A stretch of DNA of 64,000 nt from Desulfonema magnum (GTDB lineage: Bacteria > Desulfobacterota > Desulfobacteria > Desulfobacterales > 4be13): contig NZ_CP061800.1 of assembly GCF_017377395.1 (NCBI RefSeq), forward strand, positions 3,493,633-3,557,632, written 5' to 3'. The position numbers and the translations under genes are program-made. The notes beneath the pieces were generated by a model. That model made no database searches. It saw only the letters and a list, made by a program, of their open reading frames with translations, and had not been told where the DNA came from. Below, piece by piece: positions 1-7,734 of the stretch; the first letter of the stretch is position 1, and every line of letters begins with the position of its first letter.

Positions 1-558
1 GAGCTTGCCGAAGAAGTCGTAAGAAAACACGAAGCATTACGGGATTTTTTTGTTAAAATTCTTTATATTGATCCGGGCGAGGCTGAAGAAGCTGCCTGTA
101 AGATGGAACATGCCGTCTCCCGGACTATTCTGGACAAACTTATCCTGTTTATGGAATTCGTGGAATCCTGTCCGAGAGGCGGTGAAAATTGGATAAAAGA
201 ATTTTGGAATAACTGTGAATACGTCTGTGAATACGGAAATAAGCCTTATAAAAATTGCGAGCGATGTATCACCCGATCTCTGGACAATTTTAAGGAAAAG
301 AAAAAACTGATGGAAAGCGACCTGAAAGAGACGCTTCTTGGGGAACTCAGTTGTGGTCAGCGGGGAAAAATTCTCAAGATCAAAGGGCGGGGCGGAATAA
401 AAAAACGTATGGCAGCGATGGGGGTGAGGCCCGGAAGCATCATTGAAGTGGAAAACATTTCCCCTGTTGACAATTCCATAGAGGTCAAGGTTAAAGGATA
501 TCATCTTACCCTCAGAGATGATGAGGCGTCAAAAATCACCGTTGAATTATATCCTTAG
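1..558 (+). CDS. DtxR-family metal-dependent repressor with C-terminal FeoA (SH3-like) domain, 5' end outside window
   Basis: The reading frame is open from base 1 to the TAG at 556-558, so the start and the N-terminal winged helix lie upstream of the window. The first visible residues (ELAEEVVRKHEALRDFF, then a GEAEEAACKMEH stretch) match the dimerisation/metal-binding region of DtxR/MntR iron-dependent repressors. A cysteine-rich middle section (CPRGG, then four more Cys over about 35 residues) follows, as in anaerobe relatives. The C-terminal 75 residues form a FeoA-like domain with the GIKKRMAAMGVRPGS motif. Such proteins bind DNA in a Fe(II)- or Mn(II)-dependent way and often regulate feoAB. 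The internal ATG at 103 is not taken as the start because homology-like sequence continues upstream of it. Confidence 0.85.
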   Translation, partial: ELAEEVVRKHEALRDFFVKILYIDPGEAEEAACKMEHAVSRTILDKLILFMEFVESCPRGGENWIKEFWNNCEYVCEYGNKPYKNCERCITRSLDNFKEKKKLMESDLKETLLGELSCGQRGKILKIKGRGGIKKRMAAMGVRPGSIIEVENISPVDNSIEVKVKGYHLTLRDDEASKITVELYP

Positions 559-678
559 CGTTTTTGCTCTTTACTGGCCTTCTGATTTCGAATAGAATGT
601 TATTCGTTCTTTCCGATAATCACGGCGTTTGTCATAAATCTGACTTCCAACACCCCGAAAAAAAATAGGAATCACCTG

Positions 679-870
679 ATGAAACAGAAGAAGAAAAAGA
701 TAAAAATAACACCGGCAGCCATACTGGGCATGATTTTTGCGTTGCTGATTATCGGAGCAGGTTTTTATATCAGTATTGTTCGCGGTGAATATACCGGGTA
801 TCCGACAATTGGTCTCGGGTTATGTCTGATGACCCTGATCGTGATAATTTCCCGAAGCCGGAGCAAATAA
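679..870 (+). CDS. Small two-helix membrane protein, unknown function
   Basis: A 63-residue reading frame with a lysine-rich N-terminus (KQKKKKIKI) followed by two hydrophobic segments at about residues 12-33 and 41-58 and a basic tail. This fits a small inner-membrane hairpin protein. An AGGA at about 667 lies 8 bases before the ATG and is a plausible ribosome-binding site. No family is recognised. It sits alone between the DtxR-like gene and the chemosensory cluster. Confidence 0.55.
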   Translation: MKQKKKKIKITPAAILGMIFALLIIGAGFYISIVRGEYTGYPTIGLGLCLMTLIVIISRSRSK

Positions 871-923
871 TTCAGACGACGGTGTCTGATATTTCTGATT
901 CTGACAGTTGTTGCTGTCTGGCA

Positions 924-947
924 GAATTCTCTTTCAGGAGAGAATTC
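924..947. repeat. Short perfect hairpin upstream of the phosphatase gene
   Basis: The arms GAATTCTC (924-931) and GAGAATTC (940-947) pair perfectly around an 8-base loop. There is no T-run after it, so it is not a classic terminator. It lies in the 166-base leader before the proposed start of the REC-SpoIIE gene and could act in the mRNA leader. No function is shown. Confidence 0.4.
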
Positions 948-1036
948 GACAATATCCTGAAAGACATAAAAAAATTTTTAAACATCAGAAGTTTTCTTAT
1001 GATGGTCCGCAAACACTGAAACCTCAGATTAATCCT

Positions 1037-3088
1037 ATGACTGATTCAGATAAACCCCGTATTCTGATTGTAGATGATAATCCATTTAACAGGGAGTTGT
1101 TAAAAGAAATTCTTGAATCAGAAGGTTTTTTTTCAGAGGAGGCCCCAAATGGCAAAGAAGCCATCCGGCGCATGAGGGACTCCGCATTCAAACTGATTCT
1201 TATGGATTTGCTCATGCCCGGTATGGACGGTTTTGAAACCATTCGGAGAATTCGCCGTATGGGAATAAAAACCCCTATTATCATTGTGTCTGCCATGGAT
1301 TCAAAAGAAGATCGCCAAAGATGTCTGGAGGCAGGGGGCAATGATTTTTTGCCCAAACCCATTGATGCTGAAAAGGTAAAGGCATTAATTGAACAATATG
1401 AGGAAGACAAAGCAGTACCTTTTGATGATCTGAACTCCTTTCCCCGAAAAGACAACAAATTATTGCATCCCCTGTCTTTAAATTTCTCGGATTATCATGT
1501 ACTGCTTGTTGAAGAGGATGATATTATCGGGAACCGATATTGCCATTTTTTTATGAATCTCGGATTTGATGTGTCCCGTGTTTGCAACGGTAATCAGGCA
1601 TGGGATTTATTCCTCAGACATCCGCACAAGTTCGACATTATCATCAGCAATGTTTTTACATCAGGTATTGACGGATTTGGCATTCTTGCAAAAATCAAAC
1701 GGGACTATTTGAATGTCATGGTTTTTCTCTATGCGAAAACATATGATGCGGACATATTTCAACTCGCAATTCAGCTGGGTGCTGATGGCGTGACAACCGA
1801 AGCTGAATTTGAAAACTCCTTTATTGATTTAATCGAATCAGCAATTTATCAGTCTGCCCAGAAAGGCTCCCGCACACAGACAGCTTCAACAGCCAGCCAG
1901 GTACGCAAAGCCCAGGAGCAGTTAATCAGATACGGATGCCCCGAGCCTTGCAATTCTATTGATGTCGCGTATTCCTCTCTGAGCGACGCGGGGGGAGATA
2001 TGGCCTGGTGCCGCCGGTTTAACCGGGCAGGAAGATGCGGAATCATGCTGGGAGATGTCGCGGGCCACAGTGTTATGAGTTCTTATATCAGTGCAATATC
2101 CCTGGGTATTCTGACATCCACCTGGGATAAGAACCAGGCTCCGCGAAAACTGCTGCGGATAATTAACGCTGAGTTGAACAAACCTGATTATGACCACTAT
2201 CATCTTTGCGCCACGGTCCTGCTGTGGGACAGATACCGAAAAAAAATTAAAATTGCCACCGCAGGTAATCCCGGGGGACTTCTTGTGAATGAGGCCGCGG
2301 ATGCTTCCCCGGAGATTCATGAACTGGAGGGCGGCGGGATGTGCCTCGGCCTGATAGAAGAAAATCAGCTTTTTCTGAATGACAGAATAAAGTTTGACAA
2401 AGAGGGGTATTTGTTTCTTTTCTCCGATGGTATCACCAAAGCCCAGATTGCCGAGGTTTTAACATCAGGAAGTGTTCATCTGAACCGGGAAAGCATCCGA
2501 GGGGTGTCCCGGGAAATTTTGGACAGAATTCTGGAAAAATATGGGCAAAATGATGATATGATTCTTATTACCCTTAAATCTTTTTTCTCTCGTTCTGACA
2601 TGGTCCGATCATTCAGAGGAGAAAAAGGGGACCATGACGGGCAGGAGCTGCACTATGAATTTTTGTCCAGTTATGAGGAAGCTGACAAAGCATGCAAATG
2701 GGCTGCGGATTATTTTACTCCGGATAAACTTCCCTCGGGAAGAGACCCTTGCTTCATCTCGCTTGCCTTACGCGAAGCACTGATCAACGCGGTGAAACAT
2801 GGAAACAATTTTAACCCTGCTGCCTTTGTTGATTTATCTTTATTTTTTCGACCCGGGGAACTGAGGATAGAAGTGTCTGACGAAGGCCCGGGGTTTAATC
2901 TTCCGGATAAAATTGAAAAAATCGAAGAAATCAATCTGCTCCGCTCAGGGGGCAGAGGATTACCTGTGATGTGGTCCCTTTCTGACAGTCTGGAAGTATC
3001 CGGCGGAACAATATCTCTCATCTTTCGGGAAAAAAGGATCAGGATGAAGAAACACTGCCCCCCTGCGGAATGTGGTAAAAAATTTTAA
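1037..3088 (+). CDS. Response regulator: two receiver domains, PP2C/SpoIIE phosphatase and RsbW-like ATPase domain
   Basis: A 683-residue four-part signalling protein. Receiver 1 (about 6-122) has the acidic pair (IVDDN), the phospho-acceptor in LILMDLLMPGMDG and the lysine in LPKP. Receiver 2 (about 153-270) is degenerate: the acceptor Asp is replaced by Asn (IIISNVF) and the conserved Lys is absent. Residues about 305-515 form a PP2C/SpoIIE phosphatase domain (GDVAGHS, FLFSDGITKAQ, NDDMILI). The last about 120 residues are an HATPase_c_2 domain like RsbW (LALREALINAVKHGN, DEGPGF). It should dephosphorylate the STAS partner encoded just downstream. The frame can extend to a TTG at 908, but ATG 1037 starts directly at the receiver and is preferred; no strong Shine-Dalgarno is visible for either. 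Confidence 0.88.
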   Translation: MTDSDKPRILIVDDNPFNRELLKEILESEGFFSEEAPNGKEAIRRMRDSAFKLILMDLLMPGMDGFETIRRIRRMGIKTPIIIVSAMDSKEDRQRCLEAGGNDFLPKPIDAEKVKALIEQYEEDKAVPFDDLNSFPRKDNKLLHPLSLNFSDYHVLLVEEDDIIGNRYCHFFMNLGFDVSRVCNGNQAWDLFLRHPHKFDIIISNVFTSGIDGFGILAKIKRDYLNVMVFLYAKTYDADIFQLAIQLGADGVTTEAEFENSFIDLIESAIYQSAQKGSRTQTASTASQVRKAQEQLIRYGCPEPCNSIDVAYSSLSDAGGDMAWCRRFNRAGRCGIMLGDVAGHSVMSSYISAISLGILTSTWDKNQAPRKLLRIINAELNKPDYDHYHLCATVLLWDRYRKKIKIATAGNPGGLLVNEAADASPEIHELEGGGMCLGLIEENQLFLNDRIKFDKEGYLFLFSDGITKAQIAEVLTSGSVHLNRESIRGVSREILDRILEKYGQNDDMILITLKSFFSRSDMVRSFRGEKGDHDGQELHYEFLSSYEEADKACKWAADYFTPDKLPSGRDPCFISLALREALINAVKHGNNFNPAAFVDLSLFFRPGELRIEVSDEGPGFNLPDKIEKIEEINLLRSGGRGLPVMWSLSDSLEVSGGTISLIFREKRIRMKKHCPPAECGKKF

Positions 3089-3131
3089 CCTCGTTCTGTC
3101 CCGAGTCTGAAAACAAGATTACGGAGGATAA

Positions 3132-3440
3132 ATGAAAGTAAAGAAGGAAAATAATACACTGTTTTTAATTCCGGAAACTGATCTTATTGCCAACCGCATT
3201 GAAGAACTCAGAGACTATTTTGCGGAACAGTTGAAGGAACATTCAGATGTTTCGCATGTGTTGCTGGATGTAAACGGTGTTGATTTTGTAGATTCCTTGG
3301 GAGTAAACCTTATTGTAGGTCTTTACCGACAGGTAACAGCTGCTTCTCAGACCATTGAAATCATCGGAGCCGGAGAAAATTTTATGAAAGTTGCCGCATT
3401 TTTCCGATTAACGTCTCTCTTTCCAGTCAAAAGTGAATAG
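3132..3440 (+). CDS. STAS-domain anti-sigma factor antagonist (SpoIIAA/RsbV-like)
   Basis: A 102-residue single STAS domain. The conserved phosphorylatable serine region is seen as FVDSLGVNLI around residues 53-62. An excellent ribosome-binding site (GGAGG) stands 5 bases before the ATG. In partner switching, the unphosphorylated STAS protein binds an RsbW-type kinase, and a SpoIIE-type phosphatase resets it. Both activities appear to be encoded in the preceding gene, 43 bases upstream, so the two very likely form one module. The downstream target (a sigma factor or another effector) is not in view. Confidence 0.88.
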   Translation: MKVKKENNTLFLIPETDLIANRIEELRDYFAEQLKEHSDVSHVLLDVNGVDFVDSLGVNLIVGLYRQVTAASQTIEIIGAGENFMKVAAFFRLTSLFPVKSE

Positions 3441-3446
3441 TCAGCT

Positions 3447-3487
3447 GAGAATTGAGAATTCTCAATTATCCATGATCAATTCTTAAT
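3447..3487. repeat. GAGAATT heptamer tract and palindrome before cheA
   Basis: Directly after the STAS stop codon the sequence runs through repeats of the 7-base unit GAGAATT and then its complement (TTGAGAATTCTCAA is a perfect palindrome), ending near the cheA ribosome-binding site. It is one of many 7-base tandem repeats in this window. Confidence 0.6.
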
Positions 3488-3508
3488 TACAGACGAGGGG
3501 AGGTGAAA

Positions 3509-6500
3509 ATGTCAGACTATGATGAGCTTCTTCCTGTTTTTATAGAAGAATCCCAACAGCATCTGCAAACGATTGAGCCGGATATCCTGGCGATTGAACA
3601 TAGTTCCGGGGCGGTTGATTCCGCTACAATCAACAGAATTTTTCGGGGAGTTCACAGCATAAAGGGCGCTTCAGGATTTTTTGGGCTTCAAAATATCGGA
3701 AAACTGAGTCATGTGATAGAAAATTCACTGGTTCTGCTCCGGGACGGAAAAACCGAGCCCAGTTCGGAATTTACAGATGTTTTGCTTAAAGGCGTAGATG
3801 CCCTCAGAACAATGGTGGATAATGTCGGAGAAAGTGAACAATTCGACATTCGTAATGAATTGGACCTCCTGCAAAAACTTTTGGATAATGCGGCATGTCC
3901 GCCCCAGACCGTGATTGTTTCTGAAATGAGAACCGATAACAAGGGGGCCAAAACTGAACAAAAAACAGAGGAACCTAACAAATTTCATGTCAGCGCAGGG
4001 GATATTGAGCATTTTATCTCGGAGGGTCTTCACCTTTATGCTGTAAAAATATTCTTAGATAAAGACCTGAGACAAAAAGACAGATCGCCTTATGAATTCA
4101 TTAATAATATGGAATCCTTTGGCTATTACGTTGATTCATTTCTGGATATTCGGAGTGTCACAGGGCTTTCGGACTGTCTGAACAATGATCTTGCATTTGA
4201 TTTTTTATTTGCCACAACACTTTCTCCTGATCTGGTTCCTGAGGGACTGGAACTTCCCGAGGACAGGGTTAGTGTCATAGACCTTGATGAATTCAGAGAG
4301 GAATTACAAGCTGAAAAAGCCGCGGCTTTGGAATCTCAAATCTCAAATCTCAAATCTCAGATATCAGCGCCCGGGCCTGAGTCAGAGCCTGACAGAGATA
4401 AAACCTCGGATGCGTCTTCCCAAATTGATGACCCCCCCCGTTCTGAAACAGCCGCTCTTTCCAATAAAACAGATGAACCCGATAAAACCGATATTCCTGT
4501 AATTCCCCGGGAGGTTCAGACAGAAGAAAAAATACGAGTCGGGGTGAATTTTTTAAATGAGTTGGTGAATCTGGCAGGTGAGCTTGTTCTGGGAAGAAAT
4601 CAGCTAATGCAGGCTGCGCTTCCGCTGGTCAGGAATACCCCGGGGTTAAATCCTGTTTTGCAGCACATCAGCCGGGTCACATCTGAAATGCAGGAAAAGA
4701 TCATGCAAATGCGAATGCAGACAATATCTGTTATTTTCGTAAAATTCCACAGATTTGTCCGTACTTTGGCCAAAAATTATAACAAAGAAATAAAACTGGT
4801 GACATCCGGAGAAGACGTTGAACTGGACAAAAGCATTATTGAGGGACTTTCGGATCCGCTGACACATCTGATCCGCAATTCAGTTGATCATGGTATCGAA
4901 CTGCCTGAGGAACGGGAAAAAGCCGGAAAACCCAGGTATGGAACAATTGAACTCAAAGCTTATCATCAGGGAGGCCAGGTTCATCTGGTGGTGAGTGATG
5001 ACGGAAAAGGGGTGGATGGGAAATTTGTTGCCCAAAAGGCCCTTGACAAGGGGCTGGTCCGTCAGGACCAGTTGGATTCCATGAACGAAAAAGAGCGGGT
5101 GCGCCTGATATTCCGTCCCGGGTTCTCAACAGTTGAAAAGGTGACAGATTTAAGCGGAAGGGGCGTGGGAATGGATGTTGTCAGGACAAATATTGAGCAT
5201 CTGGGAGGCACCGTCAATATTGTCACAAAAGTTGGCAAAGGCACAACAATAAAGCTTGTACTCCCCCTGACCCTTGCCATTGTTTCCGGTCTGTTAATAA
5301 AAGCACATAACCAATGTTTTATTCTTCCGGAAGTTGATATTGATGAACTGGTCAGAGTAAAACCGGATGAAATAGCGACCCGTATTGATGTTCTCCAGGA
5401 CTCGAAGGTGCTTCGCCTTCGGGATATGTTGCTTCCCCTGGTGGATTTGAACCAAATCCTCGGATTGGAGGGGAAACGTTCTCAGGCTTCGGGAGGGCAA
5501 GAGCAGGAGAGCCAAGGGGCGAAGGCCAACCTGAAAAGGGAAAATTCTCAATCTCCGATTCTCAAATTTCAATCTGAAAAGCCTTTGAGAATACTTGTTA
5601 TAAAACATGGCATCTCCCGTTTTGGTCTTATTGTTGACAGCATTGAAAGCACAGAAGAAATCGTTGTAAAACCCCTTCCCCGGTATCTGAAAAAAATGAA
5701 ATGTTTCAGCGGAGTCTGTATCCTCGGCAATGGCGAGGTGTCCCTGATTCTTGATGTCGCGGGAATACTCAAAAAAGCGGCCATCCGTCATCTTGATGAA
5801 ACAAAAGAAGTAATGAAACCAAAGGAAACAGTATTGGAAGCCGAAGCTCAGACGCTTCTCTTATTTGACAACAATACCCAGGAACGATTTGCATTGCCTC
5901 TTGAGCTGATCTCTCGGATAGAAAGGGTTCCTGCGTCAAAAATCGAACGTATTAAGGACAAGCAGTTTTTACAGTATCAGAATAAAAAGCTGAGGCTGAT
6001 TTTTTTAGAGAACTATCTGCCGGTGTGCAAACCTGAAAGATCATCAGAAGATATCATCGGAATCATTGTGCCCAAACAGACAAAACACCCTTTGGGCATC
6101 GTGATGAACCGCGTCATTAATACGCTTAATGCCGTTGTTGATCTTGACACAACTGCGATAATGGCTCCCGGCCTGTTCGGGTCGGCAGTGCTTGACGGAA
6201 AAATTACCCTGTTTCCTGATATCTATCGAATCTTTGAATTGGCGGCCCCTGAATGGTACAAAACTGAAAAAGCCATTCGGACAAATTCGGATCGGAAATA
6301 TCGGGTTCTGCTTGTGGATGACACGCCTTTTTTCAGAATGGTGGAAAGTGAATATCTCACTTCCGCGGGATATGAGGTCATACAGGCAGAAAACGGTAAA
6401 AAAGCAATGCAGATTTTAGAAGAAGAATCAGTTGATGCTGTTATTCTTGATATTGTTATGCCCAAAATGGACGGATGGAAGACCATCAGGGCGATTCGTG

Positions 6501-6670
6501 CGGATGATCAGCTAAAGCGGCTCCCGGTGATGGCAGTTACTTCTCTGGATAGCGAAGGCTTGTCACAAGAAGGTCTTAAAGCAGGATTCACCGAATGGGA
6601 GTTAAAGCTTGATAAAATTCGTCTTATTGAGAAACTGTCTGCCATGCTGAATGCCAGTGTCAATGATTAA
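3509..6670 (+). CDS. cheA: Hybrid chemotaxis histidine kinase CheA with two CheW-like domains and C-terminal receiver
   Basis: A 1053-residue CheA. An N-terminal Hpt domain has the phospho-histidine in GVHSIKGASGFFG (about residue 49). A divergent middle region (165-260) may serve as the P2-like regulator-binding part. The P3 dimerisation helix pair starts near residue 342 (NELVNLAGELVLGRNQ). The P4 ATPase has the N box (LIRNSVDHGIE) and G boxes (DDGKGVD, GRGVGMDVV). Two CheW-like domains follow (about 588-745 and 781-905), then a complete receiver (LLVDDTPFF, ILDIVMPKMDGW). The usual CheA has one CheW domain and no receiver, so this is a hybrid form typical of alternative-function Che systems. 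ATG 3509 is chosen because GAGGGGAGG sits 5 bases before it; GTG 3503 would overlap that site. Heptamer repeats are embedded in two linkers. Confidence 0.95.
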   Translation: MSDYDELLPVFIEESQQHLQTIEPDILAIEHSSGAVDSATINRIFRGVHSIKGASGFFGLQNIGKLSHVIENSLVLLRDGKTEPSSEFTDVLLKGVDALRTMVDNVGESEQFDIRNELDLLQKLLDNAACPPQTVIVSEMRTDNKGAKTEQKTEEPNKFHVSAGDIEHFISEGLHLYAVKIFLDKDLRQKDRSPYEFINNMESFGYYVDSFLDIRSVTGLSDCLNNDLAFDFLFATTLSPDLVPEGLELPEDRVSVIDLDEFREELQAEKAAALESQISNLKSQISAPGPESEPDRDKTSDASSQIDDPPRSETAALSNKTDEPDKTDIPVIPREVQTEEKIRVGVNFLNELVNLAGELVLGRNQLMQAALPLVRNTPGLNPVLQHISRVTSEMQEKIMQMRMQTISVIFVKFHRFVRTLAKNYNKEIKLVTSGEDVELDKSIIEGLSDPLTHLIRNSVDHGIELPEEREKAGKPRYGTIELKAYHQGGQVHLVVSDDGKGVDGKFVAQKALDKGLVRQDQLDSMNEKERVRLIFRPGFSTVEKVTDLSGRGVGMDVVRTNIEHLGGTVNIVTKVGKGTTIKLVLPLTLAIVSGLLIKAHNQCFILPEVDIDELVRVKPDEIATRIDVLQDSKVLRLRDMLLPLVDLNQILGLEGKRSQASGGQEQESQGAKANLKRENSQSPILKFQSEKPLRILVIKHGISRFGLIVDSIESTEEIVVKPLPRYLKKMKCFSGVCILGNGEVSLILDVAGILKKAAIRHLDETKEVMKPKETVLEAEAQTLLLFDNNTQERFALPLELISRIERVPASKIERIKDKQFLQYQNKKLRLIFLENYLPVCKPERSSEDIIGIIVPKQTKHPLGIVMNRVINTLNAVVDLDTTAIMAPGLFGSAVLDGKITLFPDIYRIFELAAPEWYKTEKAIRTNSDRKYRVLLVDDTPFFRMVESEYLTSAGYEVIQAENGKKAMQILEEESVDAVILDIVMPKMDGWKTIRAIRADDQLKRLPVMAVTSLDSEGLSQEGLKAGFTEWELKLDKIRLIEKLSAMLNASVND
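4332..4360 (+). repeat. In-frame heptamer repeat (unit AATCTCA) inside cheA
   Basis: Four copies of AATCTCA are read in frame as a seven-residue cycle (SQISNLK). They lie in the unstructured linker between the P2-like region and P3 of CheA. Three heptamers equal 21 bases, so the frame is kept only with suitable copy numbers. The sense frame has no stop codon. Confidence 0.75.
5541..5575 (+). repeat. Degenerate heptamer tract inside the first CheW-like domain of CheA
   Basis: Imperfect copies of a TTCTCAA/ATCTCAA-type 7-base unit encode the hydrophilic insert ENSQSPILKFQSEK. Upstream, at about 5480-5535, a low-complexity Gln/Glu/Ser/Ala insert extends the same loop. The insert falls between the LDLNQILGLEG-like and LVIKHG-like strands of the CheW fold, where a surface loop is expected. 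Confidence 0.5.
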
Positions 6671-6774
6671 AAAAAAAGGTGTGTTTACAATCAGAGCAGA
6701 ATCAGCAGATCAAAAATTCCCTTTTGCCACCGACTAACTGTCAACTAACCAACCTTTATTCAGGAGGATTGTTC

Positions 6775-7281
6775 ATGAGCCGACAAATAACAACCTTTTT
6801 TTTAGGTAATACGCTTTTTGGCGTGGATATTCTGCTTGTGAAGGAGGTGTATCGCCATATGACGGTGAACCCGATTCCCAACGCGCCGAATCACCTGCTG
6901 GGATTAATGAATTTACGCGGGAGAGTGGTGACCGTCATAGACCTCAACGTGTGTCTGAATCGTCTTCCGGAGACAAATACAGGTGACCGCCGCCTGCTGA
7001 TTTTAAAAACCCGGGAAGAAATAAAAAAATATATAAATAATAATCAGTTAAACGATGTTTTTTTAGGAGAGGATATTGTCGGCTTTTTAATAGACAAGAT
7101 GGATGATGTCCTAACTGTTGAAAATGAGGAAATCCTTCCTCCCCCTCCCAACATTGCTGATCTTGATGAAGATATTATTGAAGGTATTATCAAACAGGGG
7201 AAGCGTCTGGTTATTCTGTTGGATGTGACAGTCGTTCTTGAATTGGTCATGAATGCCGCAGTTGAAGCAGAAAATCAATGA
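6775..7281 (+). CDS. cheW: Chemotaxis coupling protein CheW
   Basis: A 168-residue CheW-type SH3-like adaptor that links chemoreceptors to CheA. The typical start (TTFFLGNTLFGVDILLVKEV), the central NLRGRVVTVIDL strand and the late GFLIDKMDDVL strand are all visible. An acidic/proline stretch (EEILPPPPNIADLDED) follows. The upstream-extended frame (from 6679) is rejected because AGGAGG stands 7 bases before ATG 6775. It lies 104 bases after cheA and before two receptor genes, as expected for a Che operon. Confidence 0.95.
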   Translation: MSRQITTFFLGNTLFGVDILLVKEVYRHMTVNPIPNAPNHLLGLMNLRGRVVTVIDLNVCLNRLPETNTGDRRLLILKTREEIKKYINNNQLNDVFLGEDIVGFLIDKMDDVLTVENEEILPPPPNIADLDEDIIEGIIKQGKRLVILLDVTVVLELVMNAAVEAENQ

Positions 7282-7341
7282 GAACTGAAGCTTGAAATCT
7301 GTCAGCCTGGTCAGTGATTTTGCTGCTGAAACAGGCCATGT

Positions 7342-7676
7342 CAGCAGATCGAAAAATTTTCGGGCTGTCACAGGGCAGACACGGCGGGCGGGGGAGAAAC
7401 CCGGTTTTTTCCGGCAGGGGAGATTGCCCATATGCATCAGGCTAAGAATGAGGGACGGCTGCCGGACGGGGTTTGCAACCCCGTCCGAAACGTTTGCGGG
7501 CGGCGATCCGGAAAATATTCCGGACGGGGTTGCAAACCCCGTCCGGCAAAATCAGAGTTAATAAAAACAGTAGGTTGTAATCTTAGCCTGATGCATATGG
7601 GGAGATTGCCCCGTCCTGGAAAACACCGGATTTCTTTGCTGCCCCGCGCGCAGTCCGGAAACTTTCTGATCTGCTG
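7342..7676. repeat. Large nested palindrome hosting a MITE, between cheW and the first receptor gene
   Basis: The outer ends are CAGCAGATCGAAA (from 7342) and its complement ending in GATCTGCTG (to about 7675). Inside lie matching arms AGAAACCCGG...CCGG and CCGG...TTTCT, and inside those a complete MITE at 7429-7599. The result is three concentric inverted repeats. The remaining intergenic bases hold no convincing gene. Confidence 0.75.
7429..7599 (+). mobile_element. MITE-like element, full copy 1 (169-171 bp), IS4/IS231-like ends
   Basis: Terminal inverted repeats CATATGCATCAGGCTAAGA and its complement bound the element. It contains two strong hairpins made of CGGACGGGGTT/TGCAACCCCGTCCG and a short A+T-rich stretch. 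It has no reading frame of its own. Direct repeats GGGGAGATTGCCC flank it (7417-7429 and 7599-7611), so insertion duplicated 11-13 bases of target. The element at 62759-62929 has the same length and reads as its exact reverse complement. The terminal pattern CAT-N3-CATCA-N3-TAAG resembles what I recall for IS231 (IS4 family), but no transposase is in the window. Confidence 0.8.
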
Positions 7677-7734
7677 AATCCCCTGTAAATTAAAATGAAT
7701 ATTCCCCGCGCTTAATAACTAGGAATAAACAAAG

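Noticed and set aside
7292..7677. Short plus-strand frames between cheW and the first receptor gene
   Set aside because: They translate the nested palindrome and MITE; the same peptides appear wherever the repeats occur (50.6-50.9 and 62.5-63.4 kb).
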